DNA from: Paludibacter sp. | GTDB lineage: Bacteria; Bacteroidota; Bacteroidia; Bacteroidales; Paludibacteraceae | Direction: 5' to 3' | DNA length: 64,000 nucleotides | NCBI GenBank assembly: GCA_019163375.1 | Contig: JAFLKK010000008.1 | Location: 310,001 to 374,000, forward strand | Shown here: piece by piece, positions 21,084 through 33,153 of the stretch | Numbering within the stretch: the first letter of the stretch is position 1 | Layout of the letters: the number at the start of each line of letters is the position of its first letter | Notes under the pieces: model-generated | The model's database searches: none | Seen by the model: the letters and a program-made list of their open reading frames with translations, nothing else | Told to the model about the DNA's origin: nothing | Translations under genes and position numbers: made by a program

Positions 21084-22175
21084 ATGCAGAAAACGGCTAT
21101 CGTATGTGTTAGCAATGATTTGAGCACCGACCAACGCGTTCATAAAACCTGCCTGACACTACAAAAGTGCGGTTACTGGGTCGTAGAAGTGGGTCGATTG
21201 CTCCCTGACAGCTTACCGTTGGAGCGCCCCTATTTCGTATTACGAAAAAAACTAAGGTTCCGCAGCGGACCATTCTTTTATGCTGAGCTAAACATACGTT
21301 TTTTCCTGTATTTCTTATTTGCTGAAGTGGATTTGATTTTTGCCAATGACCTGGATACACTGCCGGCCGCATTTTTGGCTGCAAAACTCCGCAACAAAAG
21401 ATTGATTTACGACACTCACGAATATTATACAGAGACACCCGAACTCATCCATCGTCCGGTAACGCAAGCTATTTGGAGAACGATTGAGAACTTTATATTT
21501 CCGCGTCTCACAGACATCATTACTGTAAATGAGTCTATTGCCAAACTTTATAGTGATAAATTCAATAAAAAGGTTCATGTTTGTAGAAATATTCCACTTT
21601 CAGTAGCATCAAAATCTCACATAAAAAAAGAAGACCTGGGGATTTCTTCTGATAAGAAAGTTATTTTATATCAGGGTGCTTTGAATGTAGGTAGAGGACT
21701 CGAATGGATATTGGAAGCAATGCCTTTGATCGAAAATGCCATCTTGTTGATTATTGGAGAGGGAGATATTCGAAAAAAATTACAACAACAAACAAAGAAA
21801 CTGGACCTTGAAGATAAAGTCGTCTTTTTAGGTAGAATTGACAGCAATAAACTGGCTGAATATACTCCACTGGCTGATATTGGGTTGTGTTTACTGGAAG
21901 AAAAGGGCTTAAGTTATTACTATTCCCTACCCAATAGGGTGTTCGATTATATGAATGCCGGTGTTCCTATTCTGGCAACCGACTTTCCTGAAATTGCCAA
22001 AATTGTAGAAACATACAAAACCGGAATGCTAATCAACCATTACGAACCGGACTATTTGGCAAAAGTAATAAACGAGATGCTAACAGTCCCATTGAACACC
22101 GACCATTTTAAAAATATATCGAAAGAACTGTGTTGGGAAAAGGAAGAAAAAGTACTTGTATCAGTAATCAGTTAG
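21084..22175 (+). CDS. Glycosyltransferase, GT4-like
   Basis: VILYQGALNVGRGLEWILEAM, GEGDIRKKL, LPNRVFDYMNAGVPILATDFPE. Confidence 0.85.
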   Translation: MQKTAIVCVSNDLSTDQRVHKTCLTLQKCGYWVVEVGRLLPDSLPLERPYFVLRKKLRFRSGPFFYAELNIRFFLYFLFAEVDLIFANDLDTLPAAFLAAKLRNKRLIYDTHEYYTETPELIHRPVTQAIWRTIENFIFPRLTDIITVNESIAKLYSDKFNKKVHVCRNIPLSVASKSHIKKEDLGISSDKKVILYQGALNVGRGLEWILEAMPLIENAILLIIGEGDIRKKLQQQTKKLDLEDKVVFLGRIDSNKLAEYTPLADIGLCLLEEKGLSYYYSLPNRVFDYMNAGVPILATDFPEIAKIVETYKTGMLINHYEPDYLAKVINEMLTVPLNTDHFKNISKELCWEKEEKVLVSVIS

Positions 22176-22235
22176 CAGTAAACAGTAAACAGTAATCCAA
22201 AATTATCCAAAGGTTTATATTTAGATTTAGATTAA

Positions 22236-23132
22236 ATGATTTCAATTTTAATCCCCACATACAATCATAACATTACACGCCTGGTGACAGACCTACACCA
22301 ACAGGCGATGGAAACTTATGTCGATTTTGAAATTATCGTGGTGGAAGATGGGTCTACTCTATCTATTGAAGAGAACAAAACAGTTGCTGATTTTGAATTT
22401 TGTCGGTATATTATTCTAGATAAAAATATTGGCAGGTCGGCAGTACGGAATAGGTTAGCCGACGAGGCCCGATACAATCACCTATTGTTTATTGATGGCG
22501 ATGCTGAGGTTTGTTCGGAGTATTTCGTGGCGAAATATGTGTCGTTTTGCAAAGAGGAATGCGTGGTAATAGGCGGAACAGCTTACGATATAGAGGAGCA
22601 CGATACACGTTATTGCCTTCGGTTGAAGTATGGTCGTGAACGGGAAGCCAAATCTGCAATCAAACGATCAAAACAAAGCACTTATCACAACTTTTCTACG
22701 TTCAATTTTCTTATTTCAACATCACTCTTCAACAGCATTCGTTTCGATGAAAGTATTCGTGGTTATGGCCATGAGGATACACTTTTCGGGCATCAACTAC
22801 ATGAACTGGGGTGCGAATTTATACACATCGAAAATCCACTCCTACATAAAGGATTGGATGACAACGAGACCTTTATTCGCAAAACAGAAGAAGGCACCCG
22901 CAATCTTTTTCTACTCTATCAAAGCGGCAACTATCCATTTTTGACACACGAATCTAAATTGCTTCACAGCTTTGTACAACTAAAGAAAGCAGGACTTACG
23001 CGAGTAGGTGCAGCAGCATTTGATGTATCCAAACGTTTTTTGCTTCGCAATTTATTCAGCCCATCACCTTCCCTCCGCCTCTATGATATTTACAAACTCC
23101 TTTTTATCTGCAAAACTTCATTGGCAAAATGA
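22236..23132 (+). CDS. Glycosyltransferase family 2
   Basis: MISILIPTYNHNITRLV, IIVVEDGS, NIGRSAVRNRLAD, LFIDGDAEV. Confidence 0.88.
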   Translation: MISILIPTYNHNITRLVTDLHQQAMETYVDFEIIVVEDGSTLSIEENKTVADFEFCRYIILDKNIGRSAVRNRLADEARYNHLLFIDGDAEVCSEYFVAKYVSFCKEECVVIGGTAYDIEEHDTRYCLRLKYGREREAKSAIKRSKQSTYHNFSTFNFLISTSLFNSIRFDESIRGYGHEDTLFGHQLHELGCEFIHIENPLLHKGLDDNETFIRKTEEGTRNLFLLYQSGNYPFLTHESKLLHSFVQLKKAGLTRVGAAAFDVSKRFLLRNLFSPSPSLRLYDIYKLLFICKTSLAK

Positions 23133-23337
23133 CAAGTTGGCAGTGAAACGGCTAAACTTTTAGGGCGGAAAATAGTTATTTATGTCATAATTGACACGAT
23201 TACGCATTGGCACAAAATTAGCAAAGACAGACTTCGCGCGATTTATACAATGTTCGTCGACAATTTCCAGGAGCAATTGTTTCCTTTGACAGTAAAACTC
23301 AATAGTAAAATATATTAATCAATTAAAAACTGAAAAC

Positions 23338-23607
23338 ATGAATATTAAACCTTTAGCCGACCGAGTGTTGGTACAACCCGTAGCGGCAGAAGAAAAAACA
23401 ATCAGTGGAATCATTATTCCCGATTCAGCAAAAGAAAAACCTTTGAAAGGTGAAGTAATGGCAGTAGGTAACGGAACAAAAGATGAAGAAATGGTGGTTG
23501 CCGTTGGTAATACTGTGTTGTATGGTAAATATGCCGGACAAGAACTGGAATGGGAAGGTGTGAAGTATTTGATTATGAAACAATCGGATATTTTAGCCAT
23601 TATCTAA
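23338..23607 (+). CDS. groS: Co-chaperonin GroES
   Basis: [35 protein letters not shown]. Confidence 0.97.
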   Translation: MNIKPLADRVLVQPVAAEEKTISGIIIPDSAKEKPLKGEVMAVGNGTKDEEMVVAVGNTVLYGKYAGQELEWEGVKYLIMKQSDILAII

Positions 23608-23663
23608 ACAGATTTTTAGAACCAAGACAAAAGAACCAAGACAAGACCAAGGTTCTGCAATAA

Positions 23664-25322
<1,659 letters not shown>

Positions 25323-25405
25323 TTCTCAGTTATCAGTAAACAGTTATCAGTAAACAAAACTAATGACTGTTTACTGATTACTACTCACTGTAAAAGAACT
25401 ATCTT

Positions 25406-25480
25406 CCCGCAGGCGCAACCCTGTGGATTCTATATATAAGCCAAACCCCTTGTCGCTCTCGAGTGACAAGGGGTTTTTGG
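25406..25480 (+). repeat. Two-hairpin repeat/terminator module, copy 1 (downstream of groEL)
   Basis: cccgcaggcgcaaccctgtggat...ctatatataagccaaaccccttgtcgctctcgagtgacaaggggtttttgg; near-identical to 28030-28103. Confidence 0.88.
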
Positions 25481-25578
25481 TTTAAATTCTCCAAATGGAA
25501 AATAAAATCTCCGAACGACTTGATCTAGGTTGTTCGGAGATTTTATTTTTAGCAGTTATTGCTTGTCAAGTAATATAA

Positions 25579-27906
25579 TCATTTTCCCGAATCACCATAA
25601 AAAGTTCCGCGACCATGAGTCCCCACATAAACACGCCCGTAAGTTTTGGGATCACCGGTTATATGCAGGATCAATCCCCATTGATGTTGATCGTCATTAA
25701 TGCGAACCCAGGTTTTAGCCGTGTCATCTGAGCGAAAAATTCCACGAAGTCCATTTACAACACCAACCAGGTATAGTGCAGCATAGTCAGCATTAGGTGC
25801 CGCTTTTCCAAAACCGAATGCATGTATTTCCTGAACACCTTCAAGTTTAATAAATTGTTTTCCGCTAACTGTTGAATGATACAGTCCGTCAAATGAAGCA
25901 ATCCATAAATCACCTTCTTTACCGGGAGCCGCGTAAATACGATCTTGTCCACCTCTTGAATCTCCACGGTTGCCTCTGTGTTTAGGTAATCCATCAGATA
26001 AATTCAAGACCTCTTCTGTGAAATTAAGTCCTTTGTCGTTACTGACAAACAACTTTCCTTCAAAAAGGGAAATAGCATAGAATTTTGTTGGATTGACAGG
26101 ATCGGCAATAACTCGTGTATCACCTGGAATACCTTTACATTCAATCCAACTTGCACCTTTATCCGAAGTAGCATAAACCGGGATTAGTTTTTGTGAGCGA
26201 TTGCCCGAACCATAATCGCCCCGAACAGGAGTTGGTGCCCAAATCCAGGTTGCTCCATCGGCTGAAACGGCGATATACCCAAGGCTACTTTGCGACGTAG
26301 GCATAGAAGTGGGTTGCCAATTCTTCCCAAAGTCGTTAGAATAAGCTATATTTTCATGTATATTATCATTCGAAGATCTACCTACACGAACAATAATTTC
26401 AGGATTATTTGCGGCACAAGCCACGCCATTTGTATTATTAAAGCGAGGATTGTCAAAACTTCCCGTGGCTGGTTTGTCTAAATTCCAATGCACAAAACCA
26501 CCGTAATCACCGATTGCAGTAATTACCGGCGCACCTTTCGATGGGCTAAGCAATTCGAGTGCTACCGTTTCTTCAACTCCGGTAGTCATCACACTCCATT
26601 TTGTCGGTTTACCTTTGTCCATATCGGTCAGGTTAAAGGTTTCATGCCCGCCGTAACCGGTTGTAAACATTGCATGATCGGAATTAGAAGGATCTATTTC
26701 AATATCAAACAACCAGTGAATACCGGTTTTTTGTACATAAGGTGCGAGAGAATAGTCGTAAGTTCCACCACCTGCAAATACCTTTGCCCAGGTTTTACCT
26801 CCATCAAGACTGCGGAAGATTTCTTCTCCTTTTTCAATTCTATATCGGTTATACGAGCTCACGATAAGTACTTTCGGATTTCTCGCATCCACCGAAACGG
26901 CAGCGTAACCAAAAGCCCGTGTTTTTGGATCAGGTTTATCCGGTGTAATTTCTGTCCATTCATCGGTTTTTGTATTCAGTTTCCACACTCCTCCGTTGGT
27001 CATTTTAGTAGGACCAGGAGCATCTCCATAGGTTATAAACATATTTCCGTCGGAAGCAAGCACTGCGCGAGTCGGACGATATTGAACCGGTTGTTTGGGA
27101 ACAGGCTGCCAGGTTTTACCACCATCGGTACTTCGAAACAAATTATGATGATTCAAAAGTGATACTCCCACATAAATCGTGGAACTAGCTTTTCCGGCTG
27201 TTCCGCTTCTCGGATCAAAAATTGTAAAAATAACTCCGCTTCCCTGATTCATTCTAATCCAACGCATAATGCTGTCCTTATCACGCATAGACGTAGGAGA
27301 ATTTTCAGTAATATCAGGAAAGTTTTCTACTTTATTCCAGGTCACTGCGCGGTCGGTACTTCTCCAAAGTCCGGCATGACGTGTGCCTACATAGAGAATA
27401 TTCCCGTTGTTTGGATCAATAGCCATACGTTCGCCATTGCCACGACCATCTTCGTTGCCACCCATTTTGAACGGGACATTGGTGCGCTGAAAAGTTTTGC
27501 CGCGATCATCGGAACGAAGAATTGCTCCGTTTGGGGAACGATCGTTGGTATAAGTTCCGCATGAAAGGAAAAGTCTGTCGGGATCGGAAGGGTCGAGGGC
27601 AATGCTCTCAACTCCCATCAGGTTAACATCTTCGTAAGGCACCCAATCCAACAAGGGTTCCCAACGCAAGGTTGCCGGATCCCGGCGATAAGCACCGCCC
27701 ATGTCGGTACGACAATAACACAAATCTTTGACCGTAGGATGAAAAACGATTCCGTCAACAAATCCACCTCCTACCATTTGAACATTTTTCCAGATGTAGG
27801 GTGTTGACGAAGGTTTCTGACTAAAAGTATCTGCATTTATGGCAAAGACCAACATGATACCTGCAAGACTGATTCTAAAAGACTTTGATCTAAGATATTT
27901 GTTCAT
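25579..27906 (-). CDS. GH74-like glycoside hydrolase (xyloglucanase/BNR-repeat protein), secreted
   Basis: Signal peptide; VQMVGGGFVDGIVFHPTVKDLCYCRTDMGGAYR; repeated SxDxGxTW motifs. Confidence 0.85.
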   Translation of the reverse strand: MNKYLRSKSFRISLAGIMLVFAINADTFSQKPSSTPYIWKNVQMVGGGFVDGIVFHPTVKDLCYCRTDMGGAYRRDPATLRWEPLLDWVPYEDVNLMGVESIALDPSDPDRLFLSCGTYTNDRSPNGAILRSDDRGKTFQRTNVPFKMGGNEDGRGNGERMAIDPNNGNILYVGTRHAGLWRSTDRAVTWNKVENFPDITENSPTSMRDKDSIMRWIRMNQGSGVIFTIFDPRSGTAGKASSTIYVGVSLLNHHNLFRSTDGGKTWQPVPKQPVQYRPTRAVLASDGNMFITYGDAPGPTKMTNGGVWKLNTKTDEWTEITPDKPDPKTRAFGYAAVSVDARNPKVLIVSSYNRYRIEKGEEIFRSLDGGKTWAKVFAGGGTYDYSLAPYVQKTGIHWLFDIEIDPSNSDHAMFTTGYGGHETFNLTDMDKGKPTKWSVMTTGVEETVALELLSPSKGAPVITAIGDYGGFVHWNLDKPATGSFDNPRFNNTNGVACAANNPEIIVRVGRSSNDNIHENIAYSNDFGKNWQPTSMPTSQSSLGYIAVSADGATWIWAPTPVRGDYGSGNRSQKLIPVYATSDKGASWIECKGIPGDTRVIADPVNPTKFYAISLFEGKLFVSNDKGLNFTEEVLNLSDGLPKHRGNRGDSRGGQDRIYAAPGKEGDLWIASFDGLYHSTVSGKQFIKLEGVQEIHAFGFGKAAPNADYAALYLVGVVNGLRGIFRSDDTAKTWVRINDDQHQWGLILHITGDPKTYGRVYVGTHGRGTFYGDSGK

Positions 27907-28029
27907 ATATTAGTTGTAAATGTTCTTTCATTCTGTAACCGGAAAATCATTTTATATTTGCACATCCACTGCAAGGAACAAAGTTAAGCAAAGTTTTCAA
28001 AAATGATATCTAAACTAACTAAAAGTTAG

Positions 28030-28103
28030 CCCGCAGGCGCAACCCTGTGGATACTATATATAAGCCAAACCCCTTGTCGCTCTCGAGTGACAAGGGGTTT
28101 TGG
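28030..28103 (+). repeat. Two-hairpin repeat/terminator module, copy 2
   Basis: Near-identical to 25406-25480. Confidence 0.88.
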
Positions 28104-28169
28104 TAGAATTTTACTAATAAAAAAACGGCTGAACATCTTTATAGAAATTCAGTCGAATTAGTCATTATC

Positions 28170-28973
28170 TTATCGTCTATTACTTTTCATCAATAATCTC
28201 TTAAACGCATTAGCCTTACTGCGTACATTTAGTGCACCATCATCATCTTTAAAATACATCCATTTAAAATCTGAAGGAATAGTGTTCGACATCCTCATTG
28301 TTACATCACCTGTGGTTTTTGAAACTTTCTCTATCTTAAGAACTATTTCATTCCACCCTTTCTTATATTTTATATCATAAATAATAGTTCCCGTAAAACC
28401 ATCTACAGTTCCATCACACATTCCTCTTTGTGTAACTTCTCTATCGGCATAGATAAACAATGATAATGCAACGCCCTGTAGCTTGGAGAAATCAATATCA
28501 AAATCTAGTAAAATACTATCCAAAGTAATATCTGTCAGTGAAGCGCTATCCAAACCTGCCAGTAAAGTGCTATCAAAAGTAATAGTTATTAACGAATTAA
28601 TACTCGTAGTAATATTTGTTCTCATCAATTCCCCTTCTTGTCCATTATGGTAAGCAACAATATCAACCGGTTCACTAATTAGTGCCTCTGCATCACTAAC
28701 CTGAACCCCACTTATTGCACCAATCTCCGAGAAATAAGGCGTCATAGGAATTGGTAATATAATTGAAAAATCTCCAACCTTCGACACTTTTGCAATAAAA
28801 TCATCATTAAATGTGATTGATTCAGCAGGACTTGCTGCATAGTTTACAATCGTACCATGAATAAATCCACTGCTTGTTATTGAACTCTCCGCCGATGGTA
28901 CATTTTCATCTTTTCCGCAGCTGTATACAGCTGCAACAACTACAAATAAAACTACTTTGAAAGTTATTTTCAT
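28170..28973 (-). CDS. Lipoprotein of unknown function
   Basis: MKITFKVVLFVVVAAVYSCGKDE lipobox; ORF 28170-29009, probable start 28973. Confidence 0.65.
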   Translation of the reverse strand: MKITFKVVLFVVVAAVYSCGKDENVPSAESSITSSGFIHGTIVNYAASPAESITFNDDFIAKVSKVGDFSIILPIPMTPYFSEIGAISGVQVSDAEALISEPVDIVAYHNGQEGELMRTNITTSINSLITITFDSTLLAGLDSASLTDITLDSILLDFDIDFSKLQGVALSLFIYADREVTQRGMCDGTVDGFTGTIIYDIKYKKGWNEIVLKIEKVSKTTGDVTMRMSNTIPSDFKWMYFKDDDGALNVRSKANAFKRLLMKSNRR

Positions 28974-29114
28974 AATTAAACTTTGGTTATATTCGCCATT
29001 CTTTGGCATTATCCCCCTACTCTTATGACGGATTTTCGGGTTACTCCATTTTCTTTATAAACTAAAGGTGCACAACTATATAAAGTTATGCTACCAGATT
29101 AGTTTAATCCCACT

Positions 29115-29320
29115 ACAAATATAGTGAGTTAATTTGACACTGTCAACAAATACGAGATGTATTTTTAATATTATTTTTATAAAATACGAAATTGTTATTA
29201 TCAATAACTACTACATACAGAAGTTGATGAGATGACGGAACCCGACAACGGCCTTGCACCTGTCAGCATCCCCAAAATACGAAAAACCCCCTTGTCGCTC
29301 TAAAAGTGACAAAGGGGTTT
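29115..29320. repeat. About 200-bp direct repeat, copy A (upstream region plus hairpin)
   Basis: Matches 30327-30514 apart from an 18-bp insertion and a few substitutions. Confidence 0.9.
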
Positions 29321-29349
29321 GATTAGTTAGAATGTGCAGCAACGAATAA

Positions 29350-30171
29350 CTATTTTACTCCAAAATCAAATACCTTTCCAGCTGACCCTCCAGGATTTGA
29401 ATTTCCTGCTGACAGAAAACAGTATTCACCTACCTCTAGATCGACATTTGGAGTAACTTTATACACTCCGGATTTTAATTTCTCAACATTAAAACGAATT
29501 CTTAATTTATCGTCAACTCCCATTGAAACGCCTGAGTAGGCATTCATTGAACCAATAACAAATTCCCTGTTCTTTTTCTTTGAACTTAATTTTATTAAAA
29601 TAAATTCATTTGGACTGGATGAAGACGAAAACCAAGAGGTAGATGCATTTAAGCTCTGCCCTTTTTCAAAATAAAAATAAAACACTGGTTTTGTCTCAAA
29701 GATTTGTAAGAGTGCTGTAGGTGCATCAATTGTCGATTTCATTTTTGTTTTGGCAATTCCATAGGTCATCTGCGTCATAATACCACTACCCATTTTTGTT
29801 TGCGAACAAACTGTAGGTTCTATTGATTTCATTTCTGTTTTACCCTCATTAACCATCAAATAATAAACTCCCGATTCATGAGCTGCATTTGGGTCATTAA
29901 TATCACTTGTTGCATTTTCTTTATTGCCTGAAGCATCTACCATTGCACTTGTAATCTCATCCGGAATTTTGTCATCTTTCATTTTAATTAAAGCGTCAAT
30001 CGAAACGTCAAAATTAGTTTTAGATGTTTTGATTTTACTAATAATGATTGAAGGAGATAGTCCTTTTTGAAGAAGTGTAATTACAGTAGCGTTTGTAAGT
30101 ACTTCATCATTAATTTGTCCAGAAACTGTTACACTAAACAGTAAAGCGAAAATGAAGAATAATTTGTTCAT
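29350..30171 (-). CDS. Secreted hypothetical protein
   Basis: Signal peptide MNKLFFIFALLFSVTVSGQ; no recognised domain. Confidence 0.65.
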   Translation of the reverse strand: MNKLFFIFALLFSVTVSGQINDEVLTNATVITLLQKGLSPSIIISKIKTSKTNFDVSIDALIKMKDDKIPDEITSAMVDASGNKENATSDINDPNAAHESGVYYLMVNEGKTEMKSIEPTVCSQTKMGSGIMTQMTYGIAKTKMKSTIDAPTALLQIFETKPVFYFYFEKGQSLNASTSWFSSSSSPNEFILIKLSSKKKNREFVIGSMNAYSGVSMGVDDKLRIRFNVEKLKSGVYKVTPNVDLEVGEYCFLSAGNSNPGGSAGKVFDFGVK

Positions 30172-30326
30172 GAATGTGATTTTTACTATTTTGCCTACTC
30201 TACAGCTTTTCGGCTTACGCTCCCTATTCTTTATCGGGCTTAGGGTTATTCCGTTTTGAATCTAAATTAAATAAATAAGCAATTTTACATTGCAAAATCC
30301 ATGCCATTTTTTAGTCAAATTCCGCC

Positions 30327-30514
30327 ACAAATATAGTGAGTTAATTTGACACTGTCAACAAATTCGAGATATATTTTTAATATTATTTTTATAAAATACG
30401 AAATTGTTATTATCAATAACTACTACATACAGAAGTTGATGAGATGACGGCACCTGTCAGCATCCCAAGAATACGAAAAACCCCCTTGTCGCTCTCGAGT
30501 GACAAGGGGGTTTT
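30327..30514. repeat. About 190-bp direct repeat, copy B
   Basis: Direct repeat of 29115-29320; ends in the hairpin aacccccttgtcgctctcgagtgacaagggggtt. Confidence 0.9.
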
Positions 30515-30536
30515 GGAATAAGTACTATCTGTTGGG

Positions 30537-32891
30537 TTACCACGCTCCTATTTCGTCCACAAACAGGGTGCTGCTGCCACCCACTCTGGGGAAATCGAGT
30601 GGACTGTCGGGGGCTTTTTTGAGCACCACTTTCAGGAAGCGAACACGCACAGGTGGGAAAATCATCAGCGGACGATACACTTCCCAAATGGGAGCGGTGG
30701 GGTGAGTCGTTGTATTGTCGGCAATAAGATTATATTGTTTACCGTCGAGCGACCCATACAATTGTATTTCGGGCGAAATGGCTACTCCAAGAGCTGTGGC
30801 GTGAAGCATGCCTATCGAAAATTTCTCGATAGTAACGGAATTCAAAGCATAGGTACACTCAAAAATAATCTCGCGGTCGGCACCTTTGCCCAGCGCCACC
30901 CACTGATTGGTAACTTTTGCATTGCCTTCCCTCCCATCGGTCAGCGCATTGGCATTACCCCCATCGTACCACCCGCTAGCCACATTTTTGGTATAACTCA
31001 GCCCCGTGAGTTTACTCACCACAAAAGAGCCTGAAGTAGCTTTGCCAATCATTTTACCGTTTAGAAAAGCCGCAGCAGTAAATCTTACAGAAGCATCAAT
31101 CGCAAAGGGGCGAATGTACAAGGCATCAGTTACTGTGGGTGTCTTGCCGGTGGTATTATAATGAATCTGTACATCGGGGTGATCGCACAGCAAGGCTATT
31201 CGCAACTTCCTGTCGGCAGTAGGTGTAGACTGAAACTGCACATCGAAAAATGCACGGCCAGGCTGCATGTTCAACTTGTTCAACCGATCAAAATCGGCCG
31301 ACATACGGCTACGAAAGCTATCCCAGTTACGATTCTCTTTACTTCCCCATACCACTTCGGCCATGGCCGACACGCGCGGAAAAGCCATATACTCAACCCG
31401 CTCGGACGTAGGCATATACTCCGTCCACACATTGGCCTGCGCACCCAGCACATGTTTGGCTTCGTCGGCAGTCAGCTCGGCTGGTATCGGTTCATATTCG
31501 TACACCATTTTCAGGGGCAAAAAACCGCCGATAGTTGTTGGCTCATTCAACGGTTCGGCCTGGTATTTATCCAGATAACAATGCGTACCCGGAGTCATAA
31601 TCACATCATGACCGCTTTTGGCTGCTGCCACACCACCCTGCGTACCGCGCCATGACATCACGGTGGCGTTAGGCGCCAATCCACCATCCAAAATTTCATC
31701 CCAACCTATGATTTGTCGACCTTTAGAATTCGCAAATTGCTCGATGCGCTCTACAAAATAGCTTTGCAACTCTTCTTCATTTTTTAAATTCCGGCGTTTG
31801 ATAAGCGCCTGACAATCGGTACATACTTTCCATCGATCTTTCAGACATTCGTCGCCACCGACGTGAATGTACTTGCCGGGGAAAATATCCATAACCTCAG
31901 TCAATACATTCTCCAGAAAATCAAAAGTTGTTTCACGCGGACAGAACACTTCAGTGAAAATACCCCACTTGGTAGCCACTTTTATGGTCGAATCCTGTGT
32001 GCACGACAGATACGGATAGGCAGCAATAGCTGCTTGCGCATGTCCGGGCAACTCAATCTCTGGAATCACTGTGATAAAACGCGCCTTTGCATACGCTACC
32101 ACCTCGCGGGCTTCAGCCTGCGTATAAAATCCACCGTAAGGTTTTCCATCGTATTGCTGTGGATAGCGATCGAAATAGTAGCCTTCAAGCGTTTCGCTGC
32201 GCTTAGAGCCTACCTCGGTCAGGCGGGGATATTTTTTTATCTCAATGCGCCAGCCCTGATCATCGGTGAGATGCCAGTGAAAAGTATTGAGCTTATGAAT
32301 GGCCATTGCATCAATGTATCTTTTGATGAATGATAGCGGGAAGAAGTGACGACTAACATCCAGATGCAATCCACGGTATGCAAACCGGGGCACATCACTT
32401 ATAAGCACACACGGCACCACCCACCTGTTTAGTATCGATCGCTTTTGGACGTAAATATCGGTAGGCAATAGCTGATAGAGCGATTGTAAACCATAAAAAA
32501 AGCCGTTGCCAGCTTGCGCACTTAATTTGATATTTTGTGGCGAGATTTGCAAGTCGTAAGCCTCTGTATTTACATCGGGACTGGTTATTTGTTGAAAAAT
32601 TACAGCGTTAGTCGCGCCAGTTTTGCTATTGTGCTGAACATCTAATTTGATGCCGGTCACCAATGCAAACCGGGTAGCAAACTGCTGCGCCAGTTTCATC
32701 ACTTCGGGTTTGTTTGGACAAAGAATTACGGTCTTTTTATTAAACGTAAACATCCCACTTTGAGGTATCAATTTTTGGGGATAAGGAATAATATTATATT
32801 CGCTTGCAACAAGATGGCTAAAACCGGCAGCACCTACCAGAAAGAAAAAACCGACAAAAATGCGTTGTAAAGATGAAGGTAATTTTATCAT
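30537..32891 (-). CDS. Beta-N-acetylhexosaminidase (GH20)
   Basis: YRGLHLDVSRHFFPLSFIKRYIDAMAIHKLNTFHWHLTDDQGWRIEIKKYP, HVGGDE; probable start 32891. Confidence 0.94.
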   Translation of the reverse strand: MIKLPSSLQRIFVGFFFLVGAAGFSHLVASEYNIIPYPQKLIPQSGMFTFNKKTVILCPNKPEVMKLAQQFATRFALVTGIKLDVQHNSKTGATNAVIFQQITSPDVNTEAYDLQISPQNIKLSAQAGNGFFYGLQSLYQLLPTDIYVQKRSILNRWVVPCVLISDVPRFAYRGLHLDVSRHFFPLSFIKRYIDAMAIHKLNTFHWHLTDDQGWRIEIKKYPRLTEVGSKRSETLEGYYFDRYPQQYDGKPYGGFYTQAEAREVVAYAKARFITVIPEIELPGHAQAAIAAYPYLSCTQDSTIKVATKWGIFTEVFCPRETTFDFLENVLTEVMDIFPGKYIHVGGDECLKDRWKVCTDCQALIKRRNLKNEEELQSYFVERIEQFANSKGRQIIGWDEILDGGLAPNATVMSWRGTQGGVAAAKSGHDVIMTPGTHCYLDKYQAEPLNEPTTIGGFLPLKMVYEYEPIPAELTADEAKHVLGAQANVWTEYMPTSERVEYMAFPRVSAMAEVVWGSKENRNWDSFRSRMSADFDRLNKLNMQPGRAFFDVQFQSTPTADRKLRIALLCDHPDVQIHYNTTGKTPTVTDALYIRPFAIDASVRFTAAAFLNGKMIGKATSGSFVVSKLTGLSYTKNVASGWYDGGNANALTDGREGNAKVTNQWVALGKGADREIIFECTYALNSVTIEKFSIGMLHATALGVAISPEIQLYGSLDGKQYNLIADNTTTHPTAPIWEVYRPLMIFPPVRVRFLKVVLKKAPDSPLDFPRVGGSSTLFVDEIGAW

Positions 32892-33153
32892 ATCACTATT
32901 TGTTTTTGTATTTTGCTTGCACAAATATACGATATTTTTAATAGTTTATCTTAAAATACAAACCCATTATTTGCACAAATAGATATAGATTAACTGTTTT
33001 GTAATAACAATGCAATCAACGCACTTTTATATCTGACTAAATATCAGTAATATAAAAACAGCACACTCACATGTAAAAAAAAACATTCGACAAAGTCGGC
33101 CAAAAAAGAATAATTTCTTACTTTAGTGGTCTGAAAACTAACATAAAAACAGT

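Noticed and set aside
23140-23337. CIRCE element upstream of groES
   Set aside because: No TTAGCACTC-N9-GAGTGCTAA or close variant could be seen.
26488-27162. 224-aa plus-strand ORF within the GH74 gene
   Set aside because: Antisense to a well-supported CDS with repeated BNR motifs; no recognisable domain.
31161-32333. Plus-strand ORFs antisense to the GH20 gene
   Set aside because: The GH20 reading frame is strongly supported by catalytic motifs; antisense ORFs lack any family signal.
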